From Stereum hirsutum FP-91666 SS1 (taxonomy: Eukaryota > Basidiomycota > Agaricomycetes > Russulales > Stereaceae), in assembly GCF_000264905.1 (NCBI RefSeq), contig NW_006763141.1:1171155-1235154 (forward strand): DNA of 64,000 nucleotides. The letters are read 5' to 3'. Both the position numbers and the translations under genes were made by a program. The notes beneath the pieces were generated by a model. That model did no database searches, was not told the origin of the DNA, and worked only from the letters and a program-made list of their open reading frames with translations. Below are positions 10,629 through 23,754 of the stretch, one piece after another (positions within the stretch are counted from its first letter, which is position 1; the number at the start of each line of letters is the position of its first letter).

Positions 10629-13600
10629 TTATGCAGAAGACTGGCTGGCACAAAGTCGTATGCCGAGTGAGGTACGGGAGGCAGGAGTATTTGTGAGAAG
10701 TATGGTCTTTCCGCAGTGAGTCAACGCCAGAGAAGTGTGTAAAGGTCGATGTTTGCCAAGTTAGCTCTCATCGAGAATACCGAGCATCTTAACACTTTAT
10801 GAACGGCATCTCAACTCCCACGTAGCCTATCTGAAACGGAGACTTGGTCACGGTTCGAGGGACGAGGCAGATGTCCATCGGTTACTGCTGACGAACCTCC
10901 CCGCGGTGGTGTACTTGGAAGCCCTCGAGGGAAAGGGGAGGCAATCACATCCTTTACATCATACATGTGGCGCATGTACTAGATCATAGCATCTGCTCAC
11001 AGCGCTTTAAAAAGCCTCGTGTCGCAAAGCGAGCGCATGATTTTGTTTTCACCACTCACAATTATGGATATTATTGTCACGATTTGTCAGATTTTCCTGG
11101 CGGTTCTGAGGAAGGTCCGTCTCATACATTGTCACGCAAAATGCCAATGGATATCTCTGATTTTTTGTGGTGCAATTCATTGCGATATTGAGCAGTCACC
11201 TGATCCTTCCTCGGAACACAAGCACTTGCTGCACAAATCTCAAGGCCAATGCGGAATTTTACCTTCCACTATAATGATCGAAGTCGAAGGTTAGTAGGTT
11301 CATTTATGCATTCAGCCAAATCTTAGGCCGCTAACTTCCTGCCAGGTGTGTTACGTAGATACGCAATGGAGATTGCGGCCTCTAACTATCGTTCTGTGGC
11401 CGACTCATGTTCAGCATCGCCTTCGGGGCTGCCATGATCTACGCAATTCCAATCGACCCATCTTTGTGAATATCAGGAAGAGTCCGTCTCCGACCGGGAC
11501 ATATGGTTCTGTTATAGCACGAATGTGCGTAAAGTGCATATCTGCAAAGATGTGAACCAAACAGCATATTCACAGTTTCGATCACTTGACGCTGCATATT
11601 TACTCACAGGAGTTAGTGAGTGCGAAGTTGTCAGCCCTCACAAATGACTATCCCTCAAATAGTCGGTCGCTTCTATCACCCTACACCCCCAAGTGTGACG
11701 CAGTTCGTTCAGCGTTCAATGAACAGGTGGCGGAAAGGTGGCAAGTATATCTTCCACGATGTGTTGCGGAACGGATCATGATTCCAACCCGGATTTTCCA
11801 TCTGTAGCAGCTTGCAATGACACTGCGAGATAATCCAGGTTACCTTCAATTCGGTGGCTTGTAAGTTTCACGGCCCACTAGTGAACGGTGTCGACGATAA
11901 GGCCCCATGATCATACAATATACACGATATGACCTACCAAAGCCTGCCATCGAGAGTGGCCTCGTCTTAATGCGTGCAAGTTCGCAAAAAGACCCTTGAA
12001 TCACGTACGTTTGCGCTATACAAATGTGAAAGCGCTTGTACACACCTACTGAACCACGGTCTATGCAAGTCTAAGGTGAAAGGACACATCGCCACGTAAG
12101 TTGACCATTTATACCTACATACTTGTTTCGACCGACACACAATTGCTCCTGTGGAACAAATAATCAATATACTGACATTGCATTTTATCTCTGTTCAGAA
12201 CGGGAGGTGTGGCCACGATCAACAACTCACCATCGGGTTAAAGATACCACCGTGAGAAGCTGCTGAGCGATCTAGAGGTGCACGTTCCCGCTCACTTCTC
12301 ATGGCTTGTTGTCTCCTTGATCCTTGTCCACGCGAGAATGAGTTTTGCACCTAATAGGGAAGATACGGTTCGATCTCGTATCTCTTTCCGTCCAGCCGCT
12401 GCTTACCTATCCTCATCCACATGGGACCCTTCATATGTACTAAAACGACTTCCGTCTTAGTAGGACCACCACGATGTAGCAATCCTTCCGTTTTCTGTTG
12501 AAACTTGGAACATCCTCGCGCGGATTTAGGAGAGCTTCTCAGAACTCTCCCAGAGCCTACAGCGCTGTAGGTCTCGTTCTTTGATCCGCATAAGCATTGT
12601 CGATGTCTCACTATCAGGTCATATTCAAAGTATACAGCGATAGGGCACGACCAACCTTGAGAAATGAGTGGGTGACTTGCCGTAAGAAAAGACATTGTGT
12701 TCCTTGATCTCAAGTGTTTCTCCATCGTTTGATGGAATTATTGATGTACTATTTATTACGAGGATCTGTGAATGTTCGCTATAAAGCCCCACTGTCTTCG
12801 AGAACATTATCAATGCAAGCTCAATACCGTTTTATCGACAATGTCCTCTGATTCTGGACTTACTTCATTAAACATGTGTTTGTGGCAATCACCGAAAGTC
12901 GGAATTATCCGGTGTCGATAAGTTCCTGGATTTGTCCTGGATACAAGTAAGTATTCGATTTCCACGGTTGTTATAAATAAATCATACTGAGGGAGTAGAG
13001 GGTAAAGATTACTTCTACATACTTCCCAGCTACTCATAAACCATCAGTTCCAAATGAAATGATCACTCACTGATGTCGATGCATGATGCTCGAGAGGAAC
13101 TTCATAATACTCGGGGCAACTCGGCCCCAGCCGGACGCTATTTGTAAGTACCGGTCCGCGCTTGGTCCGCGGTAGCCCGCCCAAGCCCCGCCACGCATCC
13201 TTGCTTGATCCTTGCGCATCCTAGTATCCATCGTAAATTCTTGACTTACTCTCGGTAGGTTAGATTGCTCGGACATTCTAGATTCTTCAGGCATTGGGCT
13301 CGTCTGAGTTGGTTATCCAAAGTCTTCGCCAAGGATTCAACCCATAGGTCTCAAATCTAACAACAATTTGGGATCCAGAATGATGGCATAGGAATATCAC
13401 ATCGACGCACGCTGCTAGCGTGGCTTTGACAAGCATGAGAAAATGATTCACAGCCTTGATCCCAGATACACCGAGGATGCAGCCTATCCACCCCCATCTT
13501 TTCACTCTGGTCCTTTGTCACTCTTTCTGAGGTTTGGCCGGCCGTTCCTCGTCTCTTTGTCTCCTGTATAAATCTCGGTGCCCACGACGTGCCAGGAGCC

Positions 13601-13653
13601 ATTCTGGTAGGCTGTGACTGTCCAATTTCTGTAGGGTTTCACCGGATCCAGCG
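10629..13653. other. 3-kb gene-poor stretch
   Basis: Only short open frames in all six phases and no recognisable domain, tRNA or terminal repeat pair. The first part is likely promoter of the minus-strand regulator and the last part promoter of the MLKL-like gene. Nothing else supported. Confidence 0.5.
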
Positions 13654-16600
13654 ATGGCCTTGCGTATTGTAAAGAGGCGCGTCTCCAGTATGGACGGTCT
13701 TGGTGTCGCAAAAGAAGTGGCATCATTCGTGAAGGATATCAGCAATATGTCCCAGTTTGCCCCGGTTGCAGTTGCAGCAGCTCTAATTCTGAGAATCCTT
13801 GAATTATTGCAGGTGCCAAGTGCTTTTGCTCTTCCTAGAGATAGGCAGTACTGACAACAGTTTATATTTGTCCTCACGTTGCTGTTATAGGCTGTCAAAA
13901 CAAACCAAGTCCAATGTTTCGAACTGGCTCGACGCGCAGCCAAACTATTGTTGAACATCTCACGAAGGATGGAAAACAAGTGGCACACTGCTCCGCATAG
14001 CTTAATTGAAAATATCAGGGAGTTTGAAGAGTATGTCGCCAAACCTCTTCCTTATCCTAGGAAAACTGACGGAGTTGCCTGCAGAATACTTCGCTTGATC
14101 TACGACCTCATGCAACAAGCAGCGAACGTGAGATGGTTGCAACGTCTCCTGTCCAAGTCCACTATCGAGACTACACTTGCACATTGCAACGTACTTTTGG
14201 ATGATGCGTCGCGTTCCTTCCAGGTATGATGACCCTTATCCACTTCAATCACACTCACATCACATTTGTGACTCGGCTAGATCGAGTCTCTCATAGAGAT
14301 TCATTATGCCGTCGGCGCCCTGCGACAAAACGCCGTATCGGAACCTTTGCTTACCGAGGGAACAGAAGTAGTGGCAGGCCCACTTCCGATGGATTTTTCT
14401 TCGCCATCCGTTTCCGTACTGTGTCATGAGCGAGCCCTTTTATGGCCAGATATAGTTTCGCAAGTCCACTCGCCGTCCTCAACCCAGTCATATGCTTCTG
14501 TATCTGAAGTCACAGAGCAGCTCTCGATCTCTGAGGCGAACGGTTCTCCAGGTGATTCTCTTGATGCTCTAGGGTTGATTCGGATCGTTCGTTATTCACT
14601 GATCTGGGAACCTTCTTATGTTTAGCTGTCAATGCAGAGGCGATTGAACTCCAGGCATTTCGTTCTGATATATCAATGCCTGAGGACGAGTTCGGGGTGC
14701 GTATCCGTCTTCATCACTTGGACAAACGCTGTACTAAGCCGTCCTACGATTGCTTTCTTGTTGTAGTTTCGCCGGTATCACCAATCTGACGTACGGATAC
14801 GTGCTGTTAATCGCAAGTCTTTAGGATGGTTCTCTGGGAGTTCTCAAGCAGAAGTGAACGGGAACATGATGCAAATAAAGAAGTACGATGGCCCGAAAGG
14901 AAAGGCCGCTCGTGTAAGCTGTCGATTACGCTGTCACAGTTCACTACCTGACTTTATGGAACCAGGACTGGATTAGGGACATCAAGATCTTGCGCAATCT
15001 ATAGTATGAATTTCGAACCACAGTGTTGACCAACTATCTGACATTTCTATGTTACAGTCATGTAAACCTACCGCAACTACTCGGGTACTCAGACGACAAG
15101 ACCCCTACACCATTCATTTTGCTCGCGCACTGTACGTTCATGTAATTCCGCCCCCTCTTGCTAAAAACAACTCTAAATTGGAGTGCAGCGCAACCGAGAG
15201 ACGTACAAACATATCTGAAAGCAGTGCTACAGACATCAAGTCTATCTTCGTCCGTGTTATCCCTTCTACGAATGGTACGTTGGATAGCATATTGTTCATT
15301 CCCGCGACCGCATACTAATGTTCGGCAACGTGTAGTATCGCGACGTTACGGTCTGTTCTACATCTACTCCCTGAATGTTGCAAAATCCCAATAGTTCCTG
15401 CACTCTCCACAGTCCGCTGCTTCATACGTCCAGCAACAGATGTCCTTGAAGGACCATCAAGTCCAAGACTTCCTCGAAGTACGCTTCTTATAGTCCAATA
15501 TATTGCAGCCACTAACCTTCTATTGTAGGAAGCAACATATGCTGTAGATGCAGAGAACAAACTGGTCTTGGGACTGCCACCGCGGAAAGAAGGCATTTGG
15601 TCCACAGCTCGGAGCTATAACTTGACTGAGTCACTCGCCAAACCGGTCCTGACGGTAAACTTCATCGAATGCGAGTTCTTTGTATCATTCTGATCGAGAA
15701 TCTTGCAGGGGTTGGGTCTCGCCAGTCAATCCATAGATCACGAACCAGCCCAAGTTCGTCCGCGATTTGCATTCCAAGATTACCTACTAATCGTCCCTCA
15801 CCACACCTTCTCCAGCATACACAGCATCTTCGCCATCTTCTCACCTCACTCCTTCCAAGACGTACGGATACGCCATCGCTTCCGCCTCCGATACAAGACC
15901 TCCTGGATGACCACTCTGAAGGGCTTTCCGCTTCAGGTCATGGGTCTAGTCTTGCAGCGCTTCGGGAGATCAGTTTCTCCTCCAATACCCATACCTTCTC
16001 CTGGCAGAGGCGTGCTCCCGTAGGGCAATTCCAACCTGGAGACTTTGGATATCTACCCTATTCAGCATCATCATCCGGCAGAGACATCGATATGGAGCAA
16101 CTCAAGTTGTTTCAGAAGCTTGGGAATGTATTCGACGGAGGCATGGAGAAGTGTAATCTCGATATTGCAAAGCGATTGTCCGGATCAATGAGGGCGTTTT
16201 CTGGGAGGCATGGGGATAATCAAGTCGCCACCCCGTACTTGCTGCCGGGTGGCTTGGAAGGGTACGTCAGTCCACTTGTCCGTTTGTATCTCCCCTATAC
16301 GCGTATATCTTCCGACTCTGTTTAATTCTATATGTATATAGTTGGCCAGTGGCGGTCCCACCACGAGATCACGTCACTGTGTGGGTCACTCGAGAATCTA
16401 GTTTGGAGTCGATTGGCGAGGCCTGGAGATATCTCTTGCAGAATGCGAACCAAATCATGGAAAGACATGGGAAACAGCCTCATGAATTGATTATAAGTAC
16501 GTAGTTGGCGACCTTTCCCCTCCCTCAGGTTGTCTCATATGACATCTACTATGCGCCTAGTCGCCTCAGAGACGACAGTCCAAGACTTCACCATAAAGGA

Positions 16601-16997
16601 CCATAGTCTCCCTCCTCTCCCCCACCCAAACCGTAGCATTCATTCTCAACACACTCACCACCCTCACTTCGGAGCATTGTCAGATGTTCCAAAGATCCTA
16701 TATTTATTCACTTCGTCATCTATGTTTGACTTAGATGGGGGAGAACAGAAGGTGAGGGAGCCCTTTGTACCGTATTGGACGGACGATCCTATGGGTAGGC
16801 CGAGTCCTAGAGAGACGAGGTCTACAATTCGGAGTTTTGGTGAAAATTCAGGATGGTGAGTAACAGACTTCAGCATCTCCAGATTGTCGAGGGGCAGGAT
16901 GAGCTGATTAAAATGGTTTACTTTACTCTTTCGCAGGCCTGTTGGGTATGTGAGGTACATCCAGCTTGATCCCGAGGACGTCACACAGTATCTGTAG
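13654..16997 (+). CDS. MLKL-like N-domain plus kinase-like (pseudokinase) protein
   Basis: Sixteen exons keep one frame to the TAG at 16995: 13654-13812, 13891-14030, 14085-14223, 14281-14551, 14626-14696, 14767-14913, 14966-15003, 15058-15131, 15189-15274, 15336-15350, 15413-15478, 15529-15654, 15726-16261, 16342-16496, 16561-16855, 16937-16997; 792 residues. Residues about 13-150 are helical, from MDGLGVAKEVASFVKDIS through ALILRILELLQAVKTNQVQC, matching the fungal MLKL N-domain pattern. Residues about 260-430 follow a kinase N-lobe: MMQIKKY (beta3 Lys-like), RDIKILRNLYHVNLPQLLGY (alphaC to beta4), then FILLAH (hinge). Where HRD and DFG should be, SLKDHQVQDFLEE and KLVLGLPP stand instead, so no catalytic Asp is visible. 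A Pro/Ser linker (about 445-520) and an unrecognised C-terminal region follow. Membrane-active or signalling role is inference. The acceptor at 15725 was chosen to keep frame. Confidence 0.75.
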
Positions 16998-17047
16998 AGT
17001 TATATTCCATTGTGCCGGTCCAATACGCAGCCACATGCTCTATTTGT

Positions 17048-19179
17048 TTACACTCGCGGAGCAGGACCAGAAGTATAGCTCGGTGGATACTCAACCTCTT
17101 CGTTAATATCGGTATCGGACGAATCAGGTTGTCCTCCTCGTACTCGAGCATGCAAAATACGTAGAAGAGCAGAAGTAGATAGGCGGTCAGGGGCTACGCC
17201 TCCGTCAGGGTGGAAAAGAGCAGTAGTTTGCCCTGGCTGGAGCCGTCCAGGATCAAGTTCCTGAGCCTCCGCGACGCTGGAATGTCTGCGAGAGTGTGAT
17301 GCTGATGTTGATGGAGGCAAGACTGAACCTTCGTGTCGATGGCTGACATCGTCTGTATGCGGAGTTAGAGTCGAATTTGTTTCTGTTATATACTCCGAGT
17401 CGGTCTGATTTGTCCCATGCACGGGGGATGCTGTTGGCCTCACGGAGTGCGAATAGATTCCGGCAGCCTGAGCCTTTCCAGAGCTCGATGGAGTATGCGA
17501 GTCCTGATGAGGCTGTATTTGGAGGAAAGGCGCGGGAGTCGTGGTGTATCCTGTCGCCCAACGGAAAAGACTCAGAGGAGGTGACTAGCAAGCGCCGAGG
17601 ATTGACGGACCTTGATTGTGGCTGGTAATACCTCTGGTGAAAACAGGACTATCATGATGAGTGGTCATCGTCGGGGTGTGTAGTGCCGTACCAGTATCAC
17701 CCCGCTCAGATAGACCTGTCTGAGCCCTTGCAATCTTTCGTCTATTCCTCCGAACAAGAATCCACGCCACACCACCGATCACGATCAGACCCACGACCGC
17801 ACCCAAGACGCCACCCGCAATAGCACCGGTATGCTTTCCACCTCTTCCTCCTTGTCCATCACTGCTACGAACGCTACCATTGCAAATGTGTGGTACCGAT
17901 TCCGAGATGAATGCTTTATCGGCATCGAGAAGGAGGTAGTCCAAGTAAAACGCCCCGGAGCCATCGGCCGTGATCTGGAGCGTATTGTGTGCAGATGGAT
18001 CGACGCTTGCGGTCAACATGTCGAAATCTACTAGTGGGTATTCGACTCCGGACGAAGATGAGGGTAAAGCGCTTAGTGTGGCTGTCTGGCTATTGATAGT
18101 GTATGTTCCCAGGGAACCAGACGTTGGTGTCGAGATGACCACGCCTTTTGCTTTCACGACGGATGCACCTGTCACAATATATATATGAGCATATCATGTC
18201 TGCGAAGCAATATTGGGAGAGAAATAATTGGTGTATGATGACTTCTGACTGAGATGCATGAGGGGGACATTACCTGTGAAATTTAGCGAAACGGTCGATG
18301 ACGCGCCATTTGGGCCAATAGCCGACGAATTGTACGCGAGGTCCGTGATATTATAATTCTGCGAGAACCCGAACCCGAGCACATTTGTACTCCAGCCAGG
18401 GCTAGTATCACAACCTCCGTGGCTAAGTGACTGGCCATCGCTGTATACGAGATACTCGCTTCGATCATCGATGAAAATCCACGACCTCTCATCGTCGGCC
18501 GTCGGGATGGACGAGTTTATCTCAGCCTCGTAAATGAGGTAGTCAAACATGAAATTGGGCTCAGAAGACGAGTTGGACCCGGTGAGAATCTCTGCCTGCA
18601 GAGTGTGCTGATTGGGCGTGGAAGAGCCGTCATTCGGTGTCAGGAGAGAGCTGTTGAAGAAAGGGATGTGCATGCGAGTGCTGGAAAGGATGGGGTAGTT
18701 ATTGGTGGCGATAACGTTGCCGTCGATGCTGAATGAAACATTCGTGCTAACGGCGGGGATTCCTGCGCTGGGAACGAGAATTGTTCCATAGAAGGAGATA
18801 GAAGTGCCTGCAGATAAAAATACGAGCTTAGTACACACATCCGGAGTACTTAGGAGGTCCACGACGGAATCGGAATGAAAACTTGGTCGCACCTGTGAAA
18901 TTGTATGTCATCGTCGAGCCTTCCTTACCAGATATGGAGATAGTCTCAGAGAATGTTCCCAGACCGGCTGCAGCCCAGCAAACAGTCGTCATTCCACCCG
19001 TTATTATCAATATCTCGAAAATACAGCATGTATTTCATTGACCGATACGCACCGATTGCACCGATGGCCCAGCCGTCCACTATCTGACTGAGATTGAACT
19101 TTCCCTGGTACGCATTTTCGGATACCGGGGAGTACTCGATTCCTTCGTCTGCATCGTCGACAAGAACAAAAACAGACAT
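17048..19179 (-). CDS. Single-pass membrane protein with glycosylated beta-rich ectodomain
   Basis: Five exons join in phase: 19179-19053, 18967-18893, 18807-18274, 18168-17611 and 17550-17048, giving 598 residues. The ectodomain contains repeated beta-sandwich-like pieces: a GKEGSTMTYNFTG/TSISFYGTI strand pair and SSTVSLNFTG, each followed by an intron after the Phe-Thr-Gly codon. Many NxS/T sites are present. One transmembrane helix, AIAGGVLGAVVGLIVIGGVA at residues about 360-384, is followed by basic RRNRRK. The cytoplasmic tail is Pro/Ser/Thr-rich and ends near YPPSYTS. There is no clear cleavable signal peptide at MSVFVLVDDADEG, so the true start may be upstream or secretion may rely on the helix. 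This architecture is common in Agaricomycetes and uncharacterised. Its stop lies 50 bp from that of the convergent MLKL-like gene. Confidence 0.78.
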
Positions 19180-20734
19180 GTTGAATCGCGCAAACTAGGC
19201 GGGAGAGAAAGCGTGCTCGGAAACGGGGCTTGTGGCGAATCGTTGACCAGCACAGTGCGTCTCTAAACGCTGGGGCTATATGTATGGGCGCCCAGCTAAG
19301 AGAGTTTCATTAAAAAGCGTTGCTCTCCATGTTGTATGTTGAAATCATGATCGTGATACGCACAGCAATAGCCTGCTTGGCAGTTGGAGCATTCGATGTC
19401 TGGTCTGGAGGAGTGAACGGTGGAGTGTATACTTCCCCGGCATGGGCGGGTGCTCTTCCGGATCAGCTGGCTCATGGATTGAATGACGGTCAACTCGATG
19501 GTAGCCTTCCCGCGACACGCTGCTGTCCCACCTCCGAGCGAGACTAGAGGTCAGGCCATTTGCTGGTTTCGAAAGGGTTCCAACTTAGCGCACGCCGGTG
19601 GCGGGATGCTGGAGCTACATACCCCTAACGTTCGTGATCGGACCGCCTCGCCACCGCCCCACACGTTTGGGGGAGGATATATAGAGGAAAGAAAACCCGG
19701 TGATTATTCCTCGAACTGATATCATGAACTTGTGCTTGTCCGGCGAGAAAGTGAGTCGATAAACCAGGTGTGACTTGAGTGCTCCTTGACTGCGACATTG
19801 AGGAAGGTAGTGTCTGGTGGTGAAAAGAATATCGTCTAGAAGATAAATCCGGAACCGCATTGTCAGTTCTCGGTACGTCTGTTAGAATGACGAAGCATAC
19901 ATACCTATATCTCACACCCACCCTCTTCATCAGCACAGGAACGCAAGATAGCGGAGGAAGGGTGGAAGGAGTAAGACCTGTACCGCATAGAGGCAATGCA
20001 GGGCTCCATTTCTCTCGAAGGACTTCTATGTGGAGGTGATCATCCAAACTTACACGTGATCATGATCAGTATCATCACTGACAAAGTGGATGCGGATGTA
20101 TCCCACAACGAAAGAAGACCTCGGACTTCAGCGCTAGCATCGCTATATAGCGATGGGGAGCATCCTCAGGTGTGGACGAGATAGCATCTCGAGCACATAT
20201 TCATTGATCCTTCCGTTGCTCTAAACTTGGAGCGTGCAGAGCATTCGCGTGAGTCTCCAGCGAGTATTCGCAGAGGTCGTTCTGCGAATATGACGCGTCT
20301 GCACTGATAGGAAAGACCAAGACACTGATCTCGGCTGAACAACAAACGGTGTGAGCACAGGCTAGGAGGTGCATGCGGAGAAGGTGGGGCACGATGCATG
20401 ATGGGCACCACAGGGTACTTGATGTGGCGATTCTGCGCCACTGCGGAAAACGTAACGGCGCCTCTGAGCTTCTCCCAAAGGATTGCTCCAAAATTCGGAA
20501 GGTCGGCCTGGAATAATCTGGACGAGATAATCGCACTCGCGGGTGCGACGCCAGAAGAAGAGCAAGGCTATACCGAGCCCCCAGGCCATAACAAAACAGA
20601 CCTCGAAGTCTTTCCATCGACGTTGATTAGATAGTCAACAGCCTCGTCATCGCCCCGTATACGTATACGGTCAGAGATCCATAAAATCACGAAAATTCTC
20701 TACCGTTGCCACCTTGCCAGGATGATCTTGCCGT
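19180..20734. other. Intergenic: no convincing gene
   Basis: 1.5 kb. Open frames near 20200-20640 exist on both strands (a 78-codon ATG frame at 20398-20634 plus, a 138-codon frame minus) but neither shows a known family or splice continuation. Probably promoter of the minus-strand membrane gene plus 3' flank of TAH18. Confidence 0.45.
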
Positions 20735-23700
20735 TCAGCTCCAACACTCCTCCCAAAGCCTGCCTTCTCTCCCCATCCTCTCCACATACTCTTTCGCCTC
20801 GTCTTCTCCTAACCCACCACATACCCTCGCCGCATCAGCTATCGACTTACGAACGGCGGCCGGCATCTTGTTCGCGGAACTATATGACGCCACACCGGAT
20901 GCGAAAACATACCACACATGAAAATCACAACAAGAATGAGAATCCTTGGGAGCTAGTATACAGAAGAATCGGGGAACAGGATAAAAGACAACGCACCCAG
21001 AGATATACACCCATCCGCCCCTTCTACCCACCACGTCCCAAACCTTCTCTCGATCCTCGTCCATCAAATCCTGAACGTAAGTCCTCTTGACGCCTTCCGG
21101 ATTATCACGCGAGAAGGCGGGTCGATAGGTTAGGTATGGAGGCGGGACAGAAGTTTGGGAAAGTCTCTCCCACTCCTGACCGTAATGCTGATCTTTGTCT
21201 TGACTCCGACATCCGAAATAGAGCGTATTCTCTGGATCACAAAAAAACCCGCAGTCAATCTCTTGCATATCCTCATCGTATCTTAAAGAGGAAGAAGGCG
21301 GAGAAATGGAGAGAGTATAAAACCACAGAAGCTTACCTCTCGCACCCTGCCGCACCCTCCTCTCAATCAAGGCTCTCATCGGCGCGATGCCTGTACCTGG
21401 GCCTACGCATATGGTAGGTATCGAAGGAGATGGAGGGAGGGAGAGCAGCCCTTTTTGAAGGCCGAGGAGGAGGGTCGTGCCTAGAACACAAAGTACAGCG
21501 TGAGTGGGAGGTCTAACGTTATAGAGAGGAGGAAAGAATAGAGGGGCAAGCGCACCAGACTTCAAAGACGACAAATAACTCGTACACACGCCCCGTCTCG
21601 GTATCTTCAGCTTCGTCTTGTACTGCACTATCGCAACGCAGAGGTGGACCTCCTTCGGATGTGTCTAAAACAATAACCCATCAAACCAAACCCATAATGA
21701 GCACCAATACCTCGCCCAGGAAAGTGCACGCGCGTAAGGGTGGCCTTTGTGGGAGGAGAGCGAGCAACAAAACACGGACCTCGACATCACTAGCAATCGA
21801 AAACATCCGTGGCCTCAACGGGGGTAGCATCTCAAACACATACTCTCTGGGCATCCTTCCCTTCACGCCTCTAAACTCCTCCATCACTTCGCGGATCGTA
21901 CGTCGGGGCCGGGTGGCGTAATCATACAGGTCGTTCTACGGATGCGGCGCGCCACGCAAAGGGTACCCTTGTCAGCGAACGATTCCGATAGCACAGGCTT
22001 TGACAGCAGGGGAGAGACACAGTAGGTGTCGTATTGGGGGAAGGATTCGAAACTCACAGCCCCGAGCTCATTCGCCTCCCCCAGCTCGTCCAACCTCTCC
22101 ATCTCCCTCTCGTCTTCCGTAAAATGTCGCAGAAGTCGAAAAAAACCACGACGCGGCACAGCGTTGATGTCCAGGTGGTGCATGACGAGTTGTCGTAGAG
22201 TTAGTGGACGGTGAGTGGTCGCATTTGGTGGTGGTGGTGGTGGTGGAATCAAGGATGAGGTTGCTTGCGGCAAATGAGAGATATGCTCGTTGAGGGGTAG
22301 AGACAATGAAGACGGGAGTGACTGGTCTTGATATTACATGTTTGTTAGATAACAGTACCTAGCAGCGCTAAGTGGAGAGCATTTAGACTTGAGACGCACC
22401 TTTCATCTCATGAACAACCCAGAAAGGCCTATCAGCCTCGTTCTCCCATCCCATACATTCCAAAAAAGCATCCACATCCGATGAAGATGCCTCTGGGTGT
22501 ATAACGGCTACGTCTCCCGGTTCATACCTGTCATTCAGTATAAGAGGCACAGTCGTCAGACAAAATCCGGAAATTGCAGGAAAAGTAAACCACAGAGATG
22601 AGATGAAACGTACCTCAACTCATCCTCACTCCCAAACTCGAAATGTCTCACATCCTGCCACCAGTCCTGCACCGTAATCCTCACATTTTTCAGTACTTTA
22701 ACTTTATGATAATTCCTGCTCGCATTATTTTCGGCTACGCTGGTCCCGGAGATGCCACTTAAGTTATTCGCAGGGTACGAGTGAGATGTCGATGCTTCTG
22801 TTGCCGGCTCACTTGATGGACCACTTTTAGAAGTTGTGAGGACTGGGTTTGAGTATGTGTTGGAGATATCGATGAGCTTGACGCGTGCCGGTGGGAGGGA
22901 GGACGAGGGGAGGGGATGAAGGTTGGGCGGGAGAGGGAGAAGCGTGAGGAGGGAGGCAGTTAGAGTTGTGAGCCATGGGTCCAGCGCACCATCGATGCTG
23001 TTACAATTGATATTGTCAGTTTCGAGTACAATCGTGAAATGATAGTGAAAAAAGAACAGGAGGATGTGTGGCACCAGCTACTGTGGCTGTAAGAAAAATA
23101 CGCCCGGTTCAACCGGAAGAGACTGTTTACTCCAACCAGCCTGCCACGAATTCATCACTCAATCGTAATCCCACCATAAATACAAGCACAAGTCTCCTCC
23201 ACCCAATATTACTCGTGACAAGACTCACCCAAGTGCATGCTGATCGTCCGCCTCTCCTCTCTCACATATCCTCCTCGCGCCCAGCCCTTCCAGTCTCCTG
23301 TCCAAAACCTTAGCAGGCCAGCAAAATTTTTCATAACTCGAATCTCCAAGCCCGAATACCGCATAATGTAACTCGTCGAATAAATCGGTGGGAAGGTCCG
23401 ATCGGAGGAGTGAATCCATCAGGGGCGTTGCGTCTCGAGGTTCGGTGCCAGAGCCCGTCGTCGAGACGACGAAAATTACGAGTGGTTCAGAAAGAATATC
23501 TTCCTAAGAAACATACATCTTGAGAAATTTGGATACTTATTTCTGAAAAACAAGGAGAGGAGTATGAGACGAACGAGTGGATATTCCCCAATATCATGCG
23601 AACGACAATTCATGTGTATCGACCGTAAATGAGCAGCAATCCTGTCCGCCGTGTCCTGTGAATTACCGGTCTCGGTAGCATAGAGGATTGTAAGTGAGCG

Positions 23701-23754
23701 GTCGTCATCATGGTGTGCATGGCCGTGGTGGTGGTCGTGGTGGGTGAAGGACAT
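20735..23754 (-). CDS. TAH18: NADPH-dependent diflavin oxidoreductase, TAH18/NDOR1 family
   Basis: Transfers electrons from NADPH through FAD and FMN to Dre2 in cytosolic iron-sulphur cluster assembly. Domains in order: a His-rich N-terminal stretch; FMN flavodoxin with LTILYATETGNSQDTADRIA, STTGSGTEP and YAVFGLGDSSYEKFCWPAK; the connecting/FAD domain with HFEFGSEDELRYEPGDVAVI and RPRMFSIASD (Arg-x-x-Ser FAD motif); and the NADPH domain with CVGPGTGIAPMRALIERR, LYFGCRSQDKDQHYG and VYISGSANKMPAAVR. It ends in EECWS, as the family does. About ten exons. The ATG at 23754 lies directly upstream of the flavodoxin and the TGA is at 20735-20737. The poly-Pro and Ser-rich linkers are longer than in yeast. 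No sign of decay. Confidence 0.93.

Noticed and set aside
20201..20634. Open frames on both strands
   Set aside because: No recognised motif and no splice continuation; overlapping frames on opposite strands cannot both be right.
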